A DNA stretch of 9,365 nt, taken from positions 1-9,365 of the forward strand of contig CAYHZL010000142.1 in the NCBI GenBank assembly GCA_964361075.1, read 5' to 3'. Positions 1-6,528 of the stretch are shown one piece after another. The stretch is from CAYHZL01 sp964361075. GTDB taxonomy: Bacteria; Bacteroidota; Ignavibacteria; UBA10030; UBA8401. Below the pieces are notes generated by a model. That model made no database searches. It saw only the letters and a list, made by a program, of their open reading frames with translations, and had not been told where the DNA came from. How positions within the stretch are numbered: position 1 is the first letter of the stretch; every line of letters begins with the position of its first letter. Both the position numbers and the translations under genes were made by a program.

Positions 1-5
1 GTTCC

Positions 6-68
6 AAAAGATTGCTTCGTCTCCGCCTGCGGCGGATCCTCGCAATGACGGTAAAAGCCTTTTTAGAG
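6..68. repeat. Partial GCAATGACG-type palindromic repeat
   Basis: This is a fragment of the same palindromic core that fills the elements at 4942-5080 and 8127-8264. It shows AAAAGATTGCTTCG, a small inner palindrome (TCCGCCTGCGGCGGA) and CTCGCAATGACG. It ends near TTTTTAGAG at 60-68, which recalls the GTTTTTAGAGATGCCC element end, but the outer bases do not match. The left part may lie outside the window. Cores of this kind are widespread in bacterial genomes. It is non-coding. Confidence 0.6.
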
Positions 69-160
69 CGGACTCATTTATTTATGACGCAACGACTCAT
101 TTTGCAATCTCGTTCGGTTACCTTTTTTATGGTCATCGAAATAATTTTACACTGTTAGTC

Positions 161-195
161 AAAAAAAAAAGGTCTATCAGATACTCTGATAGACC
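161..195 (-). terminator. Intrinsic terminator of the TonB-dependent receptor gene
   Basis: Read on the minus strand, GGTCTATCAGA pairs perfectly with TCTGATAGACC (11-bp stem, 3-base loop). Ten T residues follow at once (plus-strand A run at 161-170). It lies about 35 bases after the receptor stop codon at 231-233. This is a textbook Rho-independent terminator oriented to end the receptor transcript. No A/T arrangement of similar quality supports termination on the plus strand. Confidence 0.9.
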
Positions 196-230
196 TTTGT
201 AGTAAAAGATCGTGCTTCAAAAGAAAATGA

Positions 231-3200
231 TCAGTTGAATAAATATCGTATACCAATTTGCATTTGCCATCGCGATGCCAGACCAAGATCATCAACAAAC
301 GTTGATTTCAATGCACTGTTAAACTTGAAGAGTGGTACTTTGGTAACAGGATCTAATCCTGTGAATTCTAAGGGCGATGTTGCAGAAGAACTTGCAACTT
401 TGCGTACACCCCAATCCGAATTAATCAAATTACCCAAATTCAAAATATCTGCATTTATTTGGAACGCATGTTTTTGTGTTCCCACCATGAATGATATTTC
501 GTGCATAATCTTCAGGTCAATGTTGCTGAACCATGGATTTAATGCACCAAACCGTTCAGCAATTTTTCCACGATTTGCTTTTAAATAATCATCCTGTTCA
601 ATAAACGCATTTAAAGCCGCCCATTGAGCATTTGCACTACCGCCTGACGGATCAAAATTGATTTCGCTTTGATTTTTTGGAATGTAGATCAGGTCATTAC
701 TATAACCATCACCGTTCAAGTCACCAGCATAGGTATAAGAATATCTATTTCCACCGGCACCGGTAAATCGGTTTCCTTCTGCAATTTCGAAGAACATACC
801 AATTGTTGTTTTGTTATTTTCTGTCCAATCATATCTGTACGAAGCAACACCCGAAATTCTGTTCCGCACACCGAATTCAGAGTAGCTTAATTCCGGTTTG
901 TTCGGATTTCCCTGTACGGGATTTCCCTGCCACAACACGCTGGCAATTTCTGTTGATTTCATATTGCTCTTCGCTTCCAAGTATGTATACGAGATAGATG
1001 TAAACAAACCATTCTCAAACGCTTTGCGAAGTTGTGCTGTGAGACTATAGTTATATCCTTCACTGGTGTTATCGATTGTATATACTCCTGCACCACCGTC
1101 GGGGTTCAATTCATTCGATCCTGCACCACCATAATAGGGTCTACCGTCCGGTAAATAACGAGTTGGCTTTTTAAGATCAGAATTGCGAACATATACGGCA
1201 TTGATATCTTTTCCATACAACATTTCCAATGTTCCGAAAATATCATAAGGTAATTTTTTATCTACTGCAAGATTCGTCGTCCATACTTGAGGCATTTTGA
1301 AATCAGGAACCATCGTATTCAGATCAAAAGATTGCTGAAGAATCGCATCATCCGAGGTTTTAACTTGCGGGGCACCTGTATTGTACGGTCCCCAAATATT
1401 TGGATTAGCACCCGGGTTTGATATAACGTTGCCGATCCATACAAATGGAACACGACCAGTAAAAATTCCTGTTCCGCCTCTTAGTTGAGTCTCTTTCTTT
1501 CCATCAACATTCCAATTAAACCCAATGCGCGGGCTAAACAGAGGTTTGGCATCTGGAAGTTTACTTTGGTCAAGTTTTTCGGGATTTCCATTTTCATCAA
1601 GCAGCATCTTTAATGAATCCGTTGAGAATGGGTTTGCTACCATTTTGGTTAAATAGAATGGGATATCAACACGAATACCATAGGTTACATTAAATTCCGG
1701 CGAGATCAAAAATTCATCTTGTGCATAGATCGCTAACTGAGCAACATTAACTTTTTCGCCTTTGTATGGTCCTGTTCCAATAAAGGACTTAAAGTTTGCT
1801 TTATTAGTACTGTCGGGATGTGTTGCATCAAAGAATTGTTGAAGCGACGAAAATGTAGCGGTACCTGGGAACCATCCATAGGGGAGAAAAAAGAGACCGT
1901 GTCGAAAAATATTAAACGAGTTGAAAAATGAGAACGATTCGTAGTTCACACCAGCGGTAAATACATGGTTATCTAAATAGTAACTCAAGTTATTGGTAAA
2001 TTGCAATACATCCTGATCAAGAATGTTATGAATTGAAAATGGTTCGTGTCCTGCAGTAGTATAGGTTATCCCTTTTTCGGCAATCTGAATTGTTGGGAAT
2101 GGAGCACTGAACGGATCGCGTGAGTCTCTGAATCGATTGTAACTTGCGAAGAATCTATTCGAGATATTATCGAAACGGCTGTTCACTTCCAAAGCATACG
2201 AATTTAATTTATTGTTGATTTTATATCCGGAATTTCTAAAGGGAAGTGTATTTTCGTTTGGTCCACGTCCGGTGTTATTTGGGCTTAAAACAAATGGGTG
2301 GGGACCAAGGTCACGTCGTGCATCCAATCGATTATATCGGAACATCACTTTATGATTATCGTTAATAAGCCAATCAAGTTTTAATAACAACTTTTCACTC
2401 TGTGTTTCGTGAGTATAATTTTCATAAGGACCTGTCTCATACCCATATACATTTTTAAGTCGATTACGAATAGAATCCAATGCCGATGCTCTAACGCGTG
2501 AGATGCCAAACCCGTCCACTCCACGATTTGCAACAAAGTCTGATCCCGGATCTTCACGGCGATCGATCTCAGCATTCAAGAAGAAAAATAGTTCATTTCG
2601 AATAATCGGTCCGCTTACTGAAACACCAGACTGATTATACGACAGTTTCGGATTGGCGACAACTTTTTGTCCACGCACACTGTTGCCGAGTAAACTTTCA
2701 TTACGCATGTAACTGTAGACTGAACCTTTGACTTCGTTCGTGCCGCTTTTTGTTACTGTGTTAATTCCCGCTCCTGTAAATCCACCTTCACGCACATCAA
2801 ACGGTGCAATTGAAATTTGTACTTGATCTACTGCATCATACGAAAAAGGCTCTGCGTTTGCCTGTCCACCGGGTGAAGGATCATCCAATCCATAAGGATT
2901 ATTAAAATACGATCCATCTAAAGAAATATTATTGTACAACCAATTTTTTCCACCGAAGCTGTAATTTCCGTCGCTGCGGGGATCCAGACGAGTCAGATCG
3001 CGAACGCTTCGTTTGAGGGTGGGAAGTTCCTGCACCATCTGCGGACTAACATTCGTCGCCGCTCCTTCACGAGCACTGTTGATCACTTCATTTTGTTCGG
3101 CTGTAACGAGAACTGTTGCGCCTGCAACGGCTTCTTCAGCCAATGCAAAGTCTACTCTGGACTCCTGACCAAGATTTAAATAAACATTTTTTATCTGCTG

Positions 3201-3485
3201 AGTTTTATAGCCGATGTATGAAACGGTAATGGTGTAAGGACCGCCGATATGCATGTTGGAAACATTGTATTGTCCATTACTGCGCGTATTGGCACCGTAC
3301 TTCGCGTTCGTCTGTTCGAACACTATCACAACATTGGCACCCGGCATTACTTCTCCCTTATCACTTTTTACAATACCGGTCAATGCTGAAGTGGTAACAC
3401 CTTGTGCAAGAAGCACAACCGTATTAACCAAAAGAAAGCAAAACAATAATATGACTGTGGAAGTAAATCGTAGCGGATTGTTCAT
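231..3485 (-). CDS. TonB-dependent outer-membrane receptor, Oar-like, with carboxypeptidase-regulatory-like domain
   Basis: This is a 1084-residue outer-membrane protein of the TonB-dependent transporter superfamily, Oar-like branch. Residues 1-28 form a signal peptide: a charged start, a hydrophobic stretch, and cleavage probably near VLLAQG. Residues about 32-115 are a CarboxypepD_reg-like beta-sandwich (LTGIVKSDKGEVMPGANVVI, then SNGQYNVSNM and YIGYKTQ). ATVLVTAE at 123-130 resembles a TonB box. A plug domain spans about 135-250 (GAATNVSPQMVQELP, AGINTVTKSGTNEVKGS), and the rest should form the barrel. DLNGDGYSNDLIYIP, starting at residue 922, is a calcium-loop-like motif typical of Oar homologues. 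The last strand ends GIRYLFN, one residue beyond the usual terminal aromatic. ATG start is supported by AAGGAG 10 bases upstream. It is flanked by its own promoter and terminator, so probably monocistronic. The substrate cannot be told from sequence, and no SusD-like partner is visible. Confidence 0.95.
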   Translation of the reverse strand: MNNPLRFTSTVILLFCFLLVNTVVLLAQGVTTSALTGIVKSDKGEVMPGANVVIVFEQTNAKYGANTRSNGQYNVSNMHIGGPYTITVSYIGYKTQQIKNVYLNLGQESRVDFALAEEAVAGATVLVTAEQNEVINSAREGAATNVSPQMVQELPTLKRSVRDLTRLDPRSDGNYSFGGKNWLYNNISLDGSYFNNPYGLDDPSPGGQANAEPFSYDAVDQVQISIAPFDVREGGFTGAGINTVTKSGTNEVKGSVYSYMRNESLLGNSVRGQKVVANPKLSYNQSGVSVSGPIIRNELFFFLNAEIDRREDPGSDFVANRGVDGFGISRVRASALDSIRNRLKNVYGYETGPYENYTHETQSEKLLLKLDWLINDNHKVMFRYNRLDARRDLGPHPFVLSPNNTGRGPNENTLPFRNSGYKINNKLNSYALEVNSRFDNISNRFFASYNRFRDSRDPFSAPFPTIQIAEKGITYTTAGHEPFSIHNILDQDVLQFTNNLSYYLDNHVFTAGVNYESFSFFNSFNIFRHGLFFLPYGWFPGTATFSSLQQFFDATHPDSTNKANFKSFIGTGPYKGEKVNVAQLAIYAQDEFLISPEFNVTYGIRVDIPFYLTKMVANPFSTDSLKMLLDENGNPEKLDQSKLPDAKPLFSPRIGFNWNVDGKKETQLRGGTGIFTGRVPFVWIGNVISNPGANPNIWGPYNTGAPQVKTSDDAILQQSFDLNTMVPDFKMPQVWTTNLAVDKKLPYDIFGTLEMLYGKDINAVYVRNSDLKKPTRYLPDGRPYYGGAGSNELNPDGGAGVYTIDNTSEGYNYSLTAQLRKAFENGLFTSISYTYLEAKSNMKSTEIASVLWQGNPVQGNPNKPELSYSEFGVRNRISGVASYRYDWTENNKTTIGMFFEIAEGNRFTGAGGNRYSYTYAGDLNGDGYSNDLIYIPKNQSEINFDPSGGSANAQWAALNAFIEQDDYLKANRGKIAERFGALNPWFSNIDLKIMHEISFMVGTQKHAFQINADILNLGNLINSDWGVRKVASSSATSPLEFTGLDPVTKVPLFKFNSALKSTFVDDLGLASRWQMQIGIRYLFN

Positions 3486-3495
3486 TATCGTCTTT

Positions 3496-3501
3496 CTCCT
3501 T
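3496..3501 (-). promoter_or_regulatory. Shine-Dalgarno sequence of the receptor gene
   Basis: The minus strand reads AAGGAG followed by ten bases and then ATG at 3485. It is the clearest ribosome-binding site in the window and fixes the receptor start. Confidence 0.75.
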
Positions 3502-3541
3502 ATTAAAATTTGTTGAAAACTTACTTATTGATTGCGTGAGA

Positions 3542-3570
3542 ATCTTATGAATAATATCACGAGAAGTCAA
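3542..3570 (-). promoter_or_regulatory. Probable sigma70-type promoter for the receptor gene
   Basis: On the minus strand TTGACT (3565-3570) is separated by 17 bases from TAAGAT (3542-3547). The -35 box matches 5 of 6 consensus bases and the -10 box 4 of 6. Transcription would start near 3535 and give a leader of about 50 bases that includes the AAGGAG site. The -35 box overlaps the stop codon of the transposase-like remnant, so the promoter may derive from the end of an old insertion sequence. Bacteroidota proper use a different consensus, so activity depends on the host sigma factor. Confidence 0.5.
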
Positions 3571-3692
3571 GCGAAATATATTCGGTGTATTTGCATTTTT
3601 AATGCAGCAGAGTTGAGTAATAAATTAAAAGCAACGTTAAAAGTTTTCCAGTCTAATGATCTTTGTGGGCGTTCATTGGGTAGTTGTTGTAC
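3567..3692 (-). pseudogene. C-terminal remnant of a DDE-type transposase
   Basis: An open frame of 41 codons ending in TGA contains NERPQRSLDWKTF followed by AFNLLLNSAALKM. The pattern N-x-RP-x-x-x-L-x-W-KT is the conserved tail seen in IS30-, IS3- and IS481-type DDE transposases, where it usually reads RPxxxLGxKTPxEVF. No start codon or catalytic region is present, because the 5' side is cut off at 3694/3695 by the 131-bp mobile element. A neighbouring frame begins MYNNY, which would also fit this tail after a frameshift. I read it as a decayed insertion-sequence fragment. The family cannot be settled, and chance resemblance of a short stretch is possible. Confidence 0.4.
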
Positions 3693-3694
3693 AT

Positions 3695-3825
3695 GGGCAT
3701 CTCTAAAAACTCACGAATGAATAAAAATAGAACACTGATGACACGGATTAATACGGATTTTATCAGTGAAAATCAGTCCCATCAGTGTTATCCGTGTTCT
3801 ATTAAATTAGTTTTTAGAGATACCC
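3695..3825. mobile_element. Small non-autonomous element, GGGCATCTC family, core type B
   Basis: This is a 131-bp element bounded by 17-bp inverted ends (GGGCATCTCTAAAAACT at 3695-3711 and its complement at 3809-3825) with a single mismatch. Its core differs from the other two copies. It has a 10-bp inverted pair AATAGAACAC (3726-3735) / GTGTTCTATT (3794-3803) enclosing alternating GACACGGATTAATACGGAT and ATCAGTG units. Repeats of that kind are common in many genomes. It has no coding capacity. The left flank (GTACAT) and right flank (TAATAT) show no convincing target duplication. It truncates the transposase-like remnant and lies 53 bp past the mreC stop. Confidence 0.75.
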
Positions 3826-3863
3826 TAATATAAAAGCTTTTTGTATGCTTCTAAATTAGTCAT
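3825..3863 (-). other. Twelve-codon ORF after mreC, closed at the mobile-element junction
   Basis: Fifteen bases after the mreC stop an ATG opens the frame MTNLEAYKKLLY. The frame closes at TAG, whose final G is the outermost base of the 131-bp element. In related bacteria mreD normally starts at this position. The frame could be the start of a gene cut by the insertion, or a chance ORF. No Shine-Dalgarno sequence precedes it and twelve residues are too few to identify. Confidence 0.2.
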
Positions 3864-3878
3864 GACCAAAAAACAAAA

Positions 3879-4706
3879 CTACTTTCCGTTCACTTTCCCT
3901 TCCAACGCCATTTTTTCAATGCTCGGTACGTAATCCATAACAAACACTTCTTCGAGCCGAACAAAATCAACCATCGGAGTAATTTCAATTTTCTTAAACA
4001 AACTTCCCGGCATTTCCGAAACATTGCTGACAATACCAATTTTAAGTTGAGGAGGGAATGCATTGCTGTATTCCGATGTAATAATTGCATCGCCAACTTT
4101 AACATCCATTGATTTGACAACATGTTTCATCAATAATGTTTTTCCATCCCACGCAACAATGCCGTCAACACGGCTTCGCTGCACTTTCGCGCTCACACGG
4201 AAATCTACATTCAACATCATTTGACCGATGGAATAATTTCCGCTGACTGCAACGACTCTTCCTACAACACCTTCGCCGGTAATAATGGGGTTGCCGATTT
4301 GCACACCATCATGTTCGCCACTATTGAGCGTAATAGTATTGCGCAACAGGTTTAAATTTTTTGCAACAACTTTGCTTGTAGTAAGTTTTGCTTGAGTGGT
4401 TTCCCGCAATGCCAGCAACGAATGTAATCGCAAGTTTTCAAGTTTTGCTTCGCGCAACTGGCTGACTTCATCAGAAAGATTGACGTTTAATTTGCGAAGC
4501 GCTTCGTTTTCACTTTGCAACGAAATGAGATTGGGAATAAATGAAAAAGTTTGTTGTATAAATCCGACAGTGCCGACTGTGAGCGAGCGAATGCGGCGCA
4601 CTTGTGCGTTATCGTTCAACGCCATCAACGTGATAGAAAGAACAACAAGCAGTGCAAAGATGAAGTATTCTTTGAATTGAAAAAAGATTTGGTATAAACG
4701 GTGCAT
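3879..4706 (-). CDS. mreC: Rod-shape-determining protein MreC
   Basis: MreC is a bitopic inner-membrane protein whose periplasmic part scaffolds the elongasome, contacting PBP2 and MreD and working with cytoplasmic MreB filaments. The 275-residue product has a short cytoplasmic start and one membrane segment at about 14-31. A coiled coil follows at about 62-103 (LQSENEALRKLN...LREAKLENLRLHSLLALRE). The beta-barrel domains then cover about 110-260, with family signatures GEGVVGRV, DFRVSAKV, DGIVAWDG, VGDAIITSEYSNAFPP and LKIGIVSNV. Length is normal for the family. The ATG at 4706 is chosen because it sits just before the membrane segment; no Shine-Dalgarno is evident. It is 605 bp downstream of mreB, an unusually long gap for these partners, and a terminator-like hairpin ends 11 bases before the start. 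mreD, mrdA and rodA are not found downstream. Confidence 0.95.
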   Translation of the reverse strand: MHRLYQIFFQFKEYFIFALLVVLSITLMALNDNAQVRRIRSLTVGTVGFIQQTFSFIPNLISLQSENEALRKLNVNLSDEVSQLREAKLENLRLHSLLALRETTQAKLTTSKVVAKNLNLLRNTITLNSGEHDGVQIGNPIITGEGVVGRVVAVSGNYSIGQMMLNVDFRVSAKVQRSRVDGIVAWDGKTLLMKHVVKSMDVKVGDAIITSEYSNAFPPQLKIGIVSNVSEMPGSLFKKIEITPMVDFVRLEEVFVMDYVPSIEKMALEGKVNGK

Positions 4707-4717
4707 GGTCGGTCATC

Positions 4718-4752
4718 AAAAAAAAACCTAACAGGTTTCATACACCTGTTAG
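4718..4752 (-). terminator. Terminator-like hairpin directly before mreC
   Basis: On the minus strand CTAACAGGT pairs with ACCTGTTAG (9-bp perfect stem, 7-base loop; arms 4744-4752 and 4728-4736). A G and nine T residues follow (plus-strand A run 4718-4726). Only GATGACCGACC then separates the T run from the mreC ATG. The structure has all the features of an intrinsic terminator, but it lies inside the mreB-mreC unit. It could act as an attenuator, or simply be a tolerated repeat. Confidence 0.6.
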
Positions 4753-4760
4753 TGGGAATC

Positions 4761-4816
4761 CTCCGAAGGAGTCTGGCGAAGCCATCCCTTCGGGACTTCG
4801 GACATCCCTTCGGGAG
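4761..4816. repeat. Cluster of CCTTCGG palindromes between mreC and the 469-bp element
   Basis: The stretch holds CTCCGAAGGAG (4761-4771) and two copies of TCCCTTCGGGA (4785-4795 and 4805-4815) spaced by CTTCGGACA. The preceding GGCGAAGCCA matches the repeat at 9173-9194. The second palindrome is the apparent insertion target of the 469-bp element, since its sequence reappears at 5286-5295. It is non-coding. Confidence 0.7.
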
Positions 4817-4846
4817 CAATGCTGTCAGGTTAAGAACGATTTAGTA

Positions 4847-4890
4847 GGACAGACATTTGACGAAGTCATTCCTTCGGAACTTGTCTGTCC
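4847..4890. repeat. GGACAGACA inverted repeat with CCTTCGGAA centre
   Basis: GGACAGACA (4847-4855) pairs with TGTCTGTCC (4882-4890). Between them CGAAGTCATTCCTTCGGAAC (4861-4880) matches 19 of 20 bases at 9175-9194. It is therefore a relative of the 121-bp repeat at 9091-9211. It lies inside the 469-bp element. Confidence 0.65.
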
Positions 4891-4906
4891 ATAATTATTT
4901 TACAAT

Positions 4907-4926
4907 GACAAGCAGGAATGCTTGTC
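4907..4926. repeat. GACAAGCA hairpin
   Basis: GACAAGCA and TGCTTGTC form a perfect 8-bp stem around GGAA. It is followed by CCCACCC and no T run, so it is not a terminator. It is one of the stacked short repeats inside the 469-bp element. Confidence 0.5.
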
Positions 4927-4941
4927 CCACCCTATTCTTTA

Positions 4942-5080
4942 GGGCATCTCTAAAAACCTAAAAAAAATTGTCATTGCGAGCCGTTCTTTGGCGAAGCAAT
5001 CTCGTTTTTTCTTGTTAATTGAAAGATTGCTTCGATCGCTTCGCTCCCTCGCAATGACGACAATGTTTTTAGAGATGCCC
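4942..5080. mobile_element. Small non-autonomous element, GGGCATCTC family, core type A (nested copy)
   Basis: This 139-bp element has perfect 16-bp ends, GGGCATCTCTAAAAAC (4942-4957) and GTTTTTAGAGATGCCC (5065-5080). The flanks TTTA on both sides look like a 4-bp target duplication; the alignment could also be read as a longer CTTTAG. The core is a long imperfect palindrome of ATTGTCATTGCGAG, GAAGCAATCTC, AAAGATTGCTTCG and CTCGCAATGACG. One end continues CCTAAAAAAAATTGTCATTG and the other CATTGTCGTCATTG, so it has distinguishable left and right sides. It is inserted within the 469-bp element. Confidence 0.8.
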
Positions 5081-5127
5081 TTTAGAAATTTTTCTGTAAC
5101 TACTCAGCGTAGCAAATTATAAATTCG

Positions 5128-5242
5128 TTCGCCGCGGCGAATCACCCCCTCTTTGCTTCTCCCCATTTTCCCGAAGGGATGCCTTCGGCACTGTGGGAGA
5201 AAATTCCCTCCCCTAAAAGGGGAGGGATAAAGGGTGGGGTTG
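5128..5242. repeat. Patchwork of GC-rich palindromes in the mreB-mreC gap
   Basis: TTCGCCGCGGCGAA (5128-5141) is a perfect 14-bp palindrome. From 5143 to 5242 there is an imperfect, layered inverted repeat. CACCCCCTCTTT faces AAAGGGTGGGGTTG, TTCTCCCC faces GTGGGAGAA, and CCCTCCCCT/AGGGGAGGG (5206-5226) forms a 9-bp stem with a 3-base loop. CCCGAAGGGATGCC also recurs here. No T run follows the strongest stem on either strand. It is non-coding and inside the 469-bp element. Confidence 0.6.
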
Positions 5243-5311
5243 TTTTAGCTGAACAATTACTTTTTTCCTTAACCTGACAGCATTGCCTTCGGGAGTTGAG
5301 CACAAAAAAAT

Positions 5312-6337
5312 TTAGTATCGTCTGCTCTTGATAAGAACTTTTGAGTATTGATTTAAATTTTCCAACACTTTTCCTGTGCCGCGCACAACGGCAGTTAACG
5401 GGTCTTCAGCAACGTGAATAGGCAGACTTGTTTCTAAACGTAAACGCTCATCAAGTCCGCGCAACAACGCGCCGCCGCCCGTCAACATAATCCCTCTGTC
5501 CAAAATATCGGAGGCAAGTTCCGGCGGAGTGCGTTCGAGCGTGAGCTTTACACCATCAACAATTGCCTGCACATTTTCATTCAGCGCTTCACGAATTTCC
5601 ACTGAACTTGCTTCCGTTGTTTTCGGAATGCCGTTCACCAAATCGCGACCTTTTACTTGAATCGTGATTTCTTCTTTCAGCGGCATCACCGAACCGACTT
5701 CACATTTGATTGCTTCAGCAGTTCGTTCGCCAATAAGAATATTGTGATTCTTTTTGAAGAATTGAATAATGGCATTGTTCATCTCATCGCCGGCAATGCG
5801 GATTGATTCTTCATTCACAATTCCCGAAAGAGCGATGACAGCAATTTCTGTTGTGCCGCCGCCGATATCAACAACCATATTTCCGACCGGCGCTTCAACA
5901 TCTAAACCAATGCCGATCGCAGCCGCCATCGGCTCGGCGATGAGATGCACTTCTTTTGCGCCGGCATGTTCGGCAGAATCGCGCACTGCACGTTTTTCAA
6001 CTTCTGTAACACCGCTCGGAACACAGACAACAATTCTTCGGCTCGGAATCCAGTTCGCGTGAATTTTTTTGATGAACTCGCGCAGCATGCCTTCTGCAAT
6101 TTCAAAATCTGCAATCACGCCGTCTTTCATCGGACGAATAGTGCGAATGTCGCGATGTGTTCTGCCCAACATTTCGCGCGCTTCATGTCCGATAGCGACA
6201 ATTTTTTTTGTGTTGCGATCGAACGCAACAATGGATGGTTCGTTGAGGACAATGCCTTTGCCTTTCATGAAGATAAGCGTATTGGCTGTGCCGAGATCAA
6301 TAGCGAGGTCTGCGGAAAAAAGAGAGAAGATGCTCAT
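5312..6337 (-). CDS. mreB: Rod-shape-determining actin-like protein MreB
   Basis: MreB is an actin-fold ATPase that forms membrane-bound filaments on the inner face of the cytoplasmic membrane and orients lateral peptidoglycan synthesis. The product has 341 residues, the usual size. Phosphate-1 loop DLGTANT is at 14-20, the AEPMAAAIG segment with the catalytic Glu is near 134-142, phosphate-2 DIGGGTTE is at 157-164, and the adenosine motif TGGGALLRG is at 286-294. MSIFSLFS at the N-terminus suits the membrane-binding hydrophobic start. I chose ATG 6337 because homologues begin a few residues before the SADLAIDLGTANT motif. The frame stays open upstream to a TTG at 6532, but that 65-codon stretch is repeat DNA. 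No Shine-Dalgarno is visible. It lies 191 bp after purH and is probably expressed from the same or a nearby upstream promoter. Confidence 0.96.
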   Translation of the reverse strand: MSIFSLFSADLAIDLGTANTLIFMKGKGIVLNEPSIVAFDRNTKKIVAIGHEAREMLGRTHRDIRTIRPMKDGVIADFEIAEGMLREFIKKIHANWIPSRRIVVCVPSGVTEVEKRAVRDSAEHAGAKEVHLIAEPMAAAIGIGLDVEAPVGNMVVDIGGGTTEIAVIALSGIVNEESIRIAGDEMNNAIIQFFKKNHNILIGERTAEAIKCEVGSVMPLKEEITIQVKGRDLVNGIPKTTEASSVEIREALNENVQAIVDGVKLTLERTPPELASDILDRGIMLTGGGALLRGLDERLRLETSLPIHVAEDPLTAVVRGTGKVLENLNQYSKVLIKSRRY

Positions 6338-6367
6338 AAAAGTAAAAATAAAAAATGAATAAATCAT

Positions 6368-6500
6368 CCCCGCAGCAAGCTGCGGGGTATTTGTCATGCC
6401 AGCGTACGCTGGCATCCATTTTGTGGATTCCGGCTTCCGCCGGAATGACGACGCAAGTCCCGAAGGGATCACTTTGTGACGTCGGGGTATTAGACCCGAT
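6368..6500. repeat. Compound palindromic repeat between purH and mreB
   Basis: Three hairpins stand in series: CCCCGCAG/CTGCGGGG (6368-6387), the perfect palindrome ATGCCAGCGTACGCTGGCAT (6396-6415), and ATTCCGGC/GCCGGAAT with loop TTCC (6427-6446). The last two are bracketed by GTCAT and ATGAC. After them come CAAGTCCCGAAGGGATCACTTTG (6454-6476), related to 9153-9173, and TCGGG/CCCGA at 6483-6500. The GTCATGCC/GGAATGAC unit resembles a very common bacterial extragenic repeat. Read on the minus strand, it opens a false extension of mreB (SFRRKPESTKWMPAYAGMT), a familiar artefact of such repeats. Confidence 0.75.
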
Positions 6501-6528
6501 ATAAAATAAAAAAAAAAAATAGTATCGA

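Larger units (their letters stand above)
4817..5285. mobile_element. 469-bp non-autonomous transposon-like element with perfect 18-bp terminal inverted repeats
   Basis: CAATGCTGTCAGGTTAAG (4817-4834) is exactly complementary to CTTAACCTGACAGCATTG (5268-5285). CCTTCGGGAG lies immediately outside both ends (4807-4816 and 5286-5295), as expected for a 10-bp target-site duplication. Removing the insert and one duplicate restores an intact CATCCCTTCGGGAG palindrome. The interior has no credible ORF and contains other repeats, including a complete GGGCATCTC-family element at 4942-5080. From memory, terminal CTGTCA motifs with 8-10 bp duplications suit the ISAs1 family, but I cannot verify this. The insertion accounts for most of the 605-bp gap between mreB and mreC. 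A caution is that CCTTCGGGAG is itself a repeated motif here, so the flanking match might arise without duplication. Confidence 0.7.

Noticed and set aside
235..1000. Plus-strand ORFs opposite the receptor gene
   Set aside because: They are antisense shadows of a well-supported 1084-residue gene and show no domain-like composition or start signals.
3532..3720. Plus-strand ORF of 62 codons upstream of the receptor
   Set aside because: It runs antisense through the transposase-like remnant and into the element end, with no supporting signals.
6501..6528. Intrinsic terminator after purH using the long A/T run at 6508-6519
   Set aside because: On the minus strand the T run is not preceded by a stable stem, so it is only a homopolymer tract.
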